The notes below the pieces were generated by a model. That model was given only the letters and a program-made list of their open reading frames with translations, ran no database searches and was not told the origin of the DNA. From assembly GCA_019456185.1 (NCBI GenBank), contig VRUH01000044.1:1-32062 (forward strand): DNA of 32,062 nucleotides. Reading direction: 5' to 3'. Source of the stretch: Candidatus Glassbacteria bacterium (GTDB taxonomy: Bacteria; Gemmatimonadota; Glassbacteria; GWA2-58-10). Each line of letters begins with the position of its first letter. Position 1 is the stretch's first letter. The position numbers and the translations under genes were made by a program. Below, piece by piece: positions 1-6,471 of this stretch.

Positions 1-489
1 GCCCGTGCGCTCTGATGTTTCCACCAGCCGCCAGCAATCGTCCACTGTCACCGCCGCAGGGACCTCGGTGGCCGCGTATTTCCCGGCCTCCATCGCAGCC
101 ACGCATACCGGAGTATGCAGCTCCCACGGGGTGGCGGTCATCACCGCGTCCAGGTCGTCGCGCTCCACCAGGCGACGGAAGTCCTCCGGACCGCGGGCGT
201 ACAGCTCCGGCCGCTGCCCGCCGGCCTGCTCGATCTCCCCGGCCGCCCGGTTCAGATGATCGCTGTCGATATCGCAGATCGCCGGGATTTCCACTCCGCC
301 CACGCCCAGCATGGTGCGGATCAGGCCCGTCCCGCGGTTGCCCGTGCCCACGAACCCCAGCCGGACCGGACGGTCGAGGGGAGAGCGCAGTTGAGCTGCC
401 TGCGGCTTGCCCACCGCGGCCAACAGCGCCGCTGTCCCCGCCGCGCCGGCGATAAACCGTCGCCGGTTGATGTTTTCCAGCTCTTTCAT
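1..489 (-). CDS. Tat-exported Gfo/Idh/MocA oxidoreductase, GH109-like (partial, N-terminal 163 residues)
   Basis: The reading frame starts at ATG 489-487 and stays open to the left edge, so the C-terminus lies outside the window. The N-terminus has a twin-arginine signal (NRRRFIAGAAG, then a hydrophobic Ala/Leu stretch), implying folding with cofactor before export. It is followed by a Rossmann nucleotide-binding start, VRLGFVGTGNRGTG, at about residues 42-55. The segment TEVPAA near residue 145 sits where the EKP/EVP motif lies in this superfamily; EVPAA is typical of the GH109 branch, whose characterised members are NAD-dependent alpha-N-acetylgalactosaminidases. Substrate is inferred at best. 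It is the last gene of a minus-strand series after the symporter, separated by a 266-base gap that may hold its own leader. Alternative: another periplasmic sugar oxidoreductase of the same fold. Confidence 0.88.
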   Translation of the reverse strand, partial: MKELENINRRRFIAGAAGTAALLAAVGKPQAAQLRSPLDRPVRLGFVGTGNRGTGLIRTMLGVGGVEIPAICDIDSDHLNRAAGEIEQAGGQRPELYARGPEDFRRLVERDDLDAVMTATPWELHTPVCVAAMEAGKYAATEVPAAVTVDDCWRLVETSERTG

Positions 490-589
490 CAGCGTTCCTC
501 ATGTAAAAATGAACCGGGTGTGGAGGATGGCTTGAAACCCTGCCCGAGATTCTCAACAATCCTCTGGGCTCAAACATGCGCGGCCACCG

Positions 590-712
590 GAAAACCCTTT
601 CCCCAACCTTTTGGCGGTTACCAAGCAGGATACAGGTTCCCATCGGAGGGCCGGCTTATGCGTCGCCCGGCACAGGTAAAACACATCTCCCGCTTGCCTC
701 GCAGGCACCCCC
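590..712 (-). other. Possible structured leader upstream of the Tat-oxidoreductase gene
   Basis: In the gap between the symporter stop and the oxidoreductase start, the minus-strand transcript could fold into a long imperfect stem. Positions 688-695 pair with 623-630 over 8 pairs, one of them a G-U wobble that would be an A-C mismatch on the plus strand. Inside it a 5-pair GCCGG/CCGGC hairpin forms (650-654 with 667-671). A small GCC/GGC hairpin lies before it (near 696-706) and a TTGG/CCAA hairpin after it (near 611-624). The wobble asymmetry favours a minus-strand RNA. I do not recognise a known riboswitch class, so this may be only a structured untranslated region. Confidence 0.22.
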
Positions 713-755
713 TTTATTACGGGGAATTTACGAGTTCTACCTTAGCAAAGTAACA

Positions 756-2372
756 TCAGGTTGCAACGGGTTCCGCGCTGCCGGATTCCGGTAAGCTGCC
801 CACCTCCAGCAGCCCCCTTCGCACGGCCTCGCGGTGGACCGGCCCCCACCAGCCGATCGGGCGGGTGCGGACGTAGTAGCGCACAAGATGGCCCATCTCG
901 TCGTGGGGCGTCAGAAATGTCACCGGCAGATAAACCAGCATTCCCAGGCCCAGCAGGAGCCAGAATTGCTGGTACTCCAGCAGCTCGGGGATAACCCCGT
1001 AGGCCGGCAGCACCCAGACCACCAGCCAGCTCAGCGCCAGGTTGGCCAGCCAACTCGCCAGGTAGCCCCAACTGTTGAACCGCCACCAGACCACCTGCAG
1101 GATCGAGGGCAGCCACATGCCGGCGGTCATGATCCAGAGGGCGAATATCAGCCACTGGGTGATCGACTCCATCATCAGCCCGTAGAAAAACGAGCCCACC
1201 AGCAGGCAGACCGTGCTGACCCGGCCGATCCAGATCAGCCGCTGCTGGGTTGCCTTGGGGTTGAGATAGTGGTGGTAGAGGTCGCGGGTGAAATACATCG
1301 CGCCCAGGTTCAGGATCGTGCTGATACTGCTGAAATGGATCGCCAGGATCGCGGCGAAAAAACAGCCGACCATCCCTGCCGGCAGCACCTTGAACCCCAT
1401 TACGAACCAGGCCATCTCGTAGTCCGCCGAGTCCTCGATATCGGGGAACAGGACGAAAAAGCCGAGAATCGCCACGGCCCAGATCGCGTTGCGGGTCAGC
1501 ACCAGGGCGGTACCGGCGAAGATGCTGTAGGAGGCGTCGCGCACCGTGCGGGCGCTCTGGATCCGCTGGCTTTCGACATACCAGTCGATCGAGGTCCCCA
1601 TCCCCAGGCCGCCCACCAGCGCCACGAACACCATCGTCAAAAACCAGGCCAGCGGGAAATCTCCGCTCAGAAAGCCGCTGAAATGCAGCGGGTTGAGCCG
1701 CCAGGATTCGCCCATCTCGGCCAGGCGCTCCACTATGCCACTCGGTCCGCCCACCGCCACGATCTGCCAGACCGAGACGATTATAATCAGCGCCGAGGCG
1801 ATCACTCCCTGCTGAAAATCGGCCATCACCACGCCCCAGTAGCCGCTGAACAGGACATAGATCGCGCAGATCGAACTGAACAGCACCATCCCCACCCATT
1901 CAGGGTAGGCGGGAAACAGGAAATGAAATACTTTTCCCATCGCCAGCCCCACCCAGCCGAGGATGAACATGTTCATAAAAATCTGCCAGCCGGCCATCCA
2001 GCCGCGCAGCAGTTCCGCGCCCATCCCGGAAAACCGCAGACTCTGCCATTCGGCCTGGGTGTAGGCCAGGCTGCGGCGGAAAATCCGGCTGGATACAAAG
2101 GCACCGACTGCGCACCAGGCGGCGAAAAAGCTGTACCAGATCCCCGAAAGACCGAACCGGTAGACCACTCCGCCGATCCAGATCGGGGTGTCGGTGGCAG
2201 TGTGAGTGGCGTAGACACTGGTGGCCGGCAGCCACCAGGGCAGGCCGCGGCCGGCGAGGAAAAAATCGCTTTCGCTGCGGGAAGCCAGCCGGTAGAACAG
2301 CACCCCGCAGACCACCATCAGCAGGATATAAGCGATCACCCAGAACCAGTCGAGTGCGGTGAATTGAACCAT
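756..2372 (-). CDS. Sodium:solute symporter (SSS family)
   Basis: A 538-residue, very hydrophobic protein of the length expected for SSS transporters, which import sugars, myo-inositol, sialic acid, amino acids or carboxylates with Na+. The N-terminus (FTALDWFWVIAYILLMVVCG) is a first membrane helix, followed by the family-typical segment SESDFFLAGRGLPWWLPATS at about residues 33-52. Roughly 13 membrane segments can be traced to about residue 480, and a short hydrophilic tail ends the protein. It starts at ATG 2372 with a modest purine-rich upstream region. It lies between a UroD-like gene and a GH109-like oxidoreductase on the same strand, which suggests uptake of the compound these enzymes act on. 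The substrate cannot be read from the sequence. Confidence 0.93.
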   Translation of the reverse strand: MVQFTALDWFWVIAYILLMVVCGVLFYRLASRSESDFFLAGRGLPWWLPATSVYATHTATDTPIWIGGVVYRFGLSGIWYSFFAAWCAVGAFVSSRIFRRSLAYTQAEWQSLRFSGMGAELLRGWMAGWQIFMNMFILGWVGLAMGKVFHFLFPAYPEWVGMVLFSSICAIYVLFSGYWGVVMADFQQGVIASALIIIVSVWQIVAVGGPSGIVERLAEMGESWRLNPLHFSGFLSGDFPLAWFLTMVFVALVGGLGMGTSIDWYVESQRIQSARTVRDASYSIFAGTALVLTRNAIWAVAILGFFVLFPDIEDSADYEMAWFVMGFKVLPAGMVGCFFAAILAIHFSSISTILNLGAMYFTRDLYHHYLNPKATQQRLIWIGRVSTVCLLVGSFFYGLMMESITQWLIFALWIMTAGMWLPSILQVVWWRFNSWGYLASWLANLALSWLVVWVLPAYGVIPELLEYQQFWLLLGLGMLVYLPVTFLTPHDEMGHLVRYYVRTRPIGWWGPVHREAVRRGLLEVGSLPESGSAEPVAT

Positions 2373-2454
2373 CGGCAGCCTCTTTATCTTCTCGCTTTTA
2401 TTGTCACCGTCTCAGCAGTCAATCCGCGTTGGCCGAGTGATCAATTCCGGGCCG

Positions 2455-2542
2455 GGGCGGGCGGCGCCTGCGCTTTCAAGCGCAGGCGGGCATGCGGGCG
2501 AAGCCCGCGCACGCGCGTACATGGTACGCGCGCCGCCCGCCC
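2455..2542. repeat. Cloverleaf-like GC-rich palindromic element (three hairpins inside an inverted repeat)
   Basis: Perfect 13-base inverted ends, GGGCGGGCGGCGC at 2455-2467 and its complement at 2530-2542, enclose three consecutive perfect hairpins. Hairpin 1 has 11-base arms 2465-2475/2478-2488, hairpin 2 has 6-base arms 2494-2499/2503-2508 with a GAA loop, and hairpin 3 has 9-base arms 2512-2520/2524-2532 with an ATG loop. The ends overlap hairpins 1 and 3 by a few bases, so about 10 outer pairs can coexist with all three. It lies between the UroD-like stop and the symporter start. There is no T-run, so it is not a standard intrinsic terminator. It resembles REP-type or miniature mobile palindromes, but a single copy is seen here. 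Confidence 0.75.
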
Positions 2543-2564
2543 ACTGCACTGAATCAGAAAATCC

Positions 2565-3569
2565 TTATTTTTTCCACTCCACAGGTTCGCACAACGCTTT
2601 CAGATTCTTTACCGGAGTGCCCGAGGGCACTTCGCAGCCGGCGGTGACCATGTACGGGTTGCCGACAATCTCGTAGGTCCGCCGCACATCCGCCCTGATC
2701 TCCTCCGCCGTGCCCGTGTAGACTCCATTGGCCGGGTCGATATTGCCGGCGATGCAGACATTTCCTCCCAGGGCCTCACGCACGGTTTTCATGTCGACCA
2801 TGTGGTCCACGTCCATGATATCTATCCCCAGGCCGGCAATTCCGGGGAGAAGGTGGGTGGTGTCGCCGCAGATATGCAGCCGCACTTTAGCCCCCATCGC
2901 CCGAATAGCTCCCACCAGCTTTTTCTCCCGTGTCTGGATCATCGATTCGTACATGTCCGGCGATACCTGGCTGGCGACCGCATCGCCTATTCCGATCGTG
3001 TCCGCGCCGCTTTCCACCTGGATCCGCGCGAACTCGATCGCGACATCCACACAGATATCCATCAGTTCGCAAACCCATTCCGGATCATCGATCAGGTCCG
3101 TGAAAAAGCGGCTGACCCCGCGAAGGTCGGCGGCCTCGGCGGCGGGACCCTCCACCCAGCCCAGCACGGAGTATTGTTGTCCGTCGAGCTTGCGGTACAT
3201 CCTGACCGCATCGATCCTGTCACGCATGCGCTCTGCGGTCAGGGGGTCGGGCCGGGGCAAAGTTTCCAGGTCCTTGTTATCGGACAATGGTGGTTTCGGG
3301 CAGCGCGGGACACCGTCGCGGACGTAAACTATCTCCGCGCCATAGCCTTGGGTTTCACGGTACGGATCGCTGATTGTCGATACCTGCTCGAACCCGAAAT
3401 CACGGGCGCAGGCCAGGTTGGACTCCACCAGCACGTGATGGTCCGAGGCGAATGCTCCATAGTTGGAGCCGATATGCTCGGCGGCGAACTGCATCAGGAT
3501 CGGCAGACGCGGCAGGAAATCCACAGGGTGGCCAGCCAGGACTGCCAGGTATCGCTCGAGAAAAGTCAT
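2565..3569 (-). CDS. Uroporphyrinogen decarboxylase-family protein (MtaA/MtbA-like methyltransferase)
   Basis: I chose ATG 3569 (MTFLERYLAVLAG), preceded by a GGAGG motif; an upstream in-frame extension has an unlikely Arg-rich sequence. The 334-residue product has the TIM-barrel UroD fold. It carries the zinc-ligand pattern of the cobalamin-dependent methyltransferase branch: HIC (His232, Cys234) and AGCEVP (Cys312). True haem-pathway HemE enzymes lack this triad, so a role in methyl transfer from or to a corrinoid protein, or an O/N-demethylation, is more likely than haem synthesis. No corrinoid protein or reactivase is encoded nearby, so the partner must be elsewhere. The gene heads the minus-strand series leading to the symporter and is divergent from the amidohydrolase. 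Such proteins are abundant and mostly uncharacterised in environmental heterotrophs. Confidence 0.85.
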   Translation of the reverse strand: MTFLERYLAVLAGHPVDFLPRLPILMQFAAEHIGSNYGAFASDHHVLVESNLACARDFGFEQVSTISDPYRETQGYGAEIVYVRDGVPRCPKPPLSDNKDLETLPRPDPLTAERMRDRIDAVRMYRKLDGQQYSVLGWVEGPAAEAADLRGVSRFFTDLIDDPEWVCELMDICVDVAIEFARIQVESGADTIGIGDAVASQVSPDMYESMIQTREKKLVGAIRAMGAKVRLHICGDTTHLLPGIAGLGIDIMDVDHMVDMKTVREALGGNVCIAGNIDPANGVYTGTAEEIRADVRRTYEIVGNPYMVTAGCEVPSGTPVKNLKALCEPVEWKK

Positions 3570-3724
3570 CGGTCGCCGCCTCCGACAGGCAAGGTTTTCT
3601 AATGCAGCTCTTTTCCGAAACAATCGAATTGAATACTTGCGCAGGACAACCCAAGATAATATATCCAAATACCAACCGAAAGTGAGAACATGCTACCTTT
3701 ACCAATCCTGTGGGAGTGAGAAAG

Positions 3725-4675
3725 ATGGACAGGCGGGAATTTATCACGGGAACCACCCTGGGCGCCGCCAGTGGAGCGATCACCACTGCCGGGGAATCTC
3801 ACGCCGCGCAGGCGGAAGCCGATTCGCCACCGGAGCGCAGGGTGCTGTTCCACTGCCACACCTTTCCTTATGCAAACGATCAGTTCCAGCGCGATCCTTC
3901 AACCGGGCTGCATCCCGGACACCCTGAACATCTGGCCGCTTTCATCGAGGGACTCGGTTTCGGGCGTGCAACCGCCATATCTCCGTTCGAGGTCCCCGAG
4001 GGACGTTGCACGAGCCGGATTGAACCTGGCCAGGACGGCCCGGGTTGGCTTAGCTCCAGCAGCCAAAAAGTCAACGACAAAATTATCCGGTTCGCCGCGC
4101 TCGATCCCGCGAAACCCGGCGAGACAGAGCGCCTGGAAAAGCTGGCCGCCGGTGGGTTTGCCGGAGTGAAATTCCACCCGGTAATCTGCCGGTTCGAGAT
4201 CGACCCTGTGCGCGACAGCGAGTTTTATACCGTGCTTGAGAACCTAGGTCTACCCCTGCTGATCCACACCGGTGTGTTCGGCGCCGGGGGTTCGTGGCCG
4301 CTGGAGCATTACCATCCGCTGAAAATCGACCGGCTGGCCTGGAAATATCCCGGCATCCCGCTTATCCTGGCCCACGGCGGCGGTGCGGCGTTCTGCCGTG
4401 AGGTGCTGGGGCTGCTGCAGATGCATCCGGCAAGCTTCCTGGACCTGACCCACACACTTGATTCCAGGTACGCCTGGCATATTCCGCAAGCGGAGTTGGA
4501 GCTGATTTTCAGCCGGATCGGCACAAGAAAAGTAATCTACGGTGTCGATTTTCCATGGTACGACGAGGAGGATTACCGCCGTGACATGGCCTCCCTGGCC
4601 GAACTGGGTCTGGATAGCGAGGATTTCAACCGCCTGCTTGGAGAAAATTTCCTGGGACTGATCGAGAAAGTGTGA
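3725..4675 (+). CDS. Tat-exported TIM-barrel amidohydrolase (amidohydrolase 2 family)
   Basis: The start is ATG 3725 (MDRREFITGTT), giving a twin-arginine signal RREFITG with an Ala-rich h-region and a possible AxA cleavage near residue 28. The mature part shows the metal-dependent hydrolase pattern: HCH at residues 43-45, GVKFHP at 147-152, LIHTG with His181, LAHGG with His217 and YGVDFPW with Asp275, the usual catalytic Asp. The length of 316 residues fits the family, which includes decarboxylases and lactonases of aromatic and sugar-derived acids. It is transcribed divergently from the UroD-like gene across 155 bases and precedes the lipoprotein ARH gene by 118 bases. Export via Tat agrees with cytoplasmic metal loading. 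Substrate unknown. Confidence 0.86.
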   Translation: MDRREFITGTTLGAASGAITTAGESHAAQAEADSPPERRVLFHCHTFPYANDQFQRDPSTGLHPGHPEHLAAFIEGLGFGRATAISPFEVPEGRCTSRIEPGQDGPGWLSSSSQKVNDKIIRFAALDPAKPGETERLEKLAAGGFAGVKFHPVICRFEIDPVRDSEFYTVLENLGLPLLIHTGVFGAGGSWPLEHYHPLKIDRLAWKYPGIPLILAHGGGAAFCREVLGLLQMHPASFLDLTHTLDSRYAWHIPQAELELIFSRIGTRKVIYGVDFPWYDEEDYRRDMASLAELGLDSEDFNRLLGENFLGLIEKV

Positions 4676-4793
4676 AACATGTAAAACCGGCTTTTCATGG
4701 ATAGTTAACTTACGCCGTCTTATATTGATTACGTTATCCCAGAGCAAAAGCAGCAATTGCCCAGTTGTTTCTTCACACGAAAGGAGCTGCTTG

Positions 4794-6272
4794 ATGAGGC
4801 TCTTTGCACCCGGTTCAACAGCGATAGTGTGTCTGGCGCTGCTGGCAGCCGCCGCATGCTCCACCGGCTCCGGCACTGTCAGGATCAGCTCCGAGACCAT
4901 GAGGGACAAGATCAAGGGAGGCTGGGTCGGCCAGACTGTGGGCGTCTGTTTCGGTGGACCCACGGAATTCGGCTGGACCGGAACGTGGATCGGTGACGAG
5001 GTCCCGCTGGAATACAGCGCGGAGCAGCTTGTCAGGTATTTCAACAACGACGACCTCTACATGGACCTTGCGTTTATGGCCGTGCTCGACAGCGCCGGCC
5101 TGGATGCCTCGTCGGAGGCCCTCGCGCTGAAATTCGCCAACGCAGGATTCAGGCTCTGGCACGCCAACCAGTCGGGAAGGTGGAATATCCTGCACGGGAT
5201 AATGCCTCCGGCCAGCGGATACTGGAAAAACAACCCGCACGCCGATGATATAGATTTCCAGATCGAGGCCGATTTTATCGGTATGCTGTGTCCGGCGATG
5301 CCGGCCTCGGCACTCGAAATCTGCGACCGGGTGGGGCATATCATGAACTACGGCGACGGTTATTACGGCGGTGTGTTCGTGGCGGCGATGTACTCCCACG
5401 CTTTCGTGGAAGGCGACATCTCCGTGGTGGTTGAAAAATCTCTCGAGAGCCTGCCTGTCGAAAGCGAATACTACCGGACGATCAAGGATGTGCTTACCTG
5501 GTGGCGCCAGTATCCAGGCGACTGGCAGCGCTGCTGGTTCGAGGTGCAGAAGAAATGGGCCAATGACCGCGGCTGCCCGGAGTGCGCGCTGCTGCCGGGA
5601 AATATAGACGCCAAGCTCAACGGAGCGTATATCGCTATCGGTCTGCTCTACGGCGGAGGAGATTTCGGCAGAACTCTCGATATCAGCACCCGCTGCGGCC
5701 AGGACTCCGACTGCAACCCTTCGAACGCAGCCGGGATACTCGGCACCATGATCGGGTTTTCCAATATTCCCGAGGAATGGCTCGTTGGACTCGACCAGAT
5801 CGAAAACGAGAAATTCGCTTACTGCGACTACAGCCTCAACGAGGCGTACGAGGTTACCTACCGTCTGGCCGGCGAAATTGTAACCCGCGGAGGCGGCTCC
5901 GTGGGCGAAAGCACGTGGATTATCGAACGCGAAAAACCGCAACGGCCGCCGCTCGAGGTCGCTTTCGAGGGCCTGACCCCGACTGCCAGACACTCACTCA
6001 CTAATTCGGGGGACAGCCTGTATACTCTGGCATTCGAGGGCCGGGCGTTCGTGGTCAACGGGTTCGTGCACTGGGAGGGCGGCGAGTGCGAGTGTGAAGT
6101 TTATGTCGACGACAAGCTGATCGAGCAGGTGACCCTGCCCAGCGACGCGCGGATCTGGCGCATCCCGCTTTTCTGGAACTATGACCTGGAACCGGGCAGC
6201 CATGAACTGGTGATCCGGCAGGTGGGCGGCGAGGGGAAAATGGTGATGAAAGAGGCGCTGATTTACGAATAA
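4794..6272 (+). CDS. Lipoprotein of the ADP-ribosylglycohydrolase (DraG-like) family
   Basis: ATG 4794 follows a strong AAAGGAG site. The signal peptide ends in LAAAAC (Cys22), a lipobox, so the 492-residue product should be membrane-anchored outside the cytoplasm. The DraG-like all-helical domain spans about residues 35-380. It opens with KIKGGWVGQTVG and contains NDDLYMDLAF, NYGDGYYGG and the late metal motif CGQDSDCN, whose Asp residues bind Mg in the family. About 110 further residues form a beta-rich C-terminal domain with no motif I recognise, possibly carbohydrate-binding. Classical members remove ADP-ribose from Arg in the cytoplasm. An extracytoplasmic member in a catabolic cluster more likely cleaves another ribosyl or glycosyl bond. 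That reassignment is inference. Confidence 0.88.
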   Translation: MRLFAPGSTAIVCLALLAAAACSTGSGTVRISSETMRDKIKGGWVGQTVGVCFGGPTEFGWTGTWIGDEVPLEYSAEQLVRYFNNDDLYMDLAFMAVLDSAGLDASSEALALKFANAGFRLWHANQSGRWNILHGIMPPASGYWKNNPHADDIDFQIEADFIGMLCPAMPASALEICDRVGHIMNYGDGYYGGVFVAAMYSHAFVEGDISVVVEKSLESLPVESEYYRTIKDVLTWWRQYPGDWQRCWFEVQKKWANDRGCPECALLPGNIDAKLNGAYIAIGLLYGGGDFGRTLDISTRCGQDSDCNPSNAAGILGTMIGFSNIPEEWLVGLDQIENEKFAYCDYSLNEAYEVTYRLAGEIVTRGGGSVGESTWIIEREKPQRPPLEVAFEGLTPTARHSLTNSGDSLYTLAFEGRAFVVNGFVHWEGGECECEVYVDDKLIEQVTLPSDARIWRIPLFWNYDLEPGSHELVIRQVGGEGKMVMKEALIYE

Positions 6273-6290
6273 AAATGCTCTCAAAGCAGT

Positions 6291-6333
6291 TAAACGCGAA
6301 AGCCGCCACATCGAGTGGCGGCTTTCGCGTTTA
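6291..6333. terminator. Bidirectional stem-loop terminator between convergent genes
   Basis: A perfect 19-base inverted repeat (6291-6309 and 6315-6333) with a five-base ATCGA loop lies 18 bases after the ARH stop. The outer arms are A/T-rich (TAAA...TTTA), giving each strand an A-tract before and a T-rich stretch within the distal arm after the GC core GCCGCCAC/GTGGCGGC. It suits termination of the plus-strand amidohydrolase/ARH transcript and, in reverse, the minus-strand MBL transcript. Confidence 0.8.
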
Positions 6334-6382
6334 TGCACCTTTGGATTCATCCGGGCCCTTTTTCCCTTCAACTCTTTATCCG

Positions 6383-6466
6383 GCGGGCCGGCACGTTCTT
6401 TGCCCGTTTCTGGACGTCCGGGATTGTACAGCCGGTGTGAGATTCGCAAAGAACGTGCCGGCCCGC
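6383..6466. repeat. 84-base element with 21-base perfect inverted ends
   Basis: Arms at 6383-6403 and 6446-6466 are perfectly complementary over 21 bases and run GCGGGCCGGCACG then TTCTTTGC on the left. The 42-base interior contains only short self-complementary pieces (GGACGTCC, CCGG, TGTACA). It ends six bases from the MBL-protein stop codon, in the same convergent gap as a separate terminator hairpin. The large loop and missing T-run make it a poor terminator. A miniature inverted-repeat element or an mRNA 3'-end stabilising stem are both possible. Confidence 0.65.
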
Positions 6467-6471
6467 TCCCG

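Noticed and set aside
834-2552. 572-residue plus-strand open frame opposite the symporter
   Set aside because: Antisense to a clear membrane transporter; rich in His, Gln, Pro and Arg as expected from reverse reading of hydrophobic codons. It also runs through the cloverleaf element.
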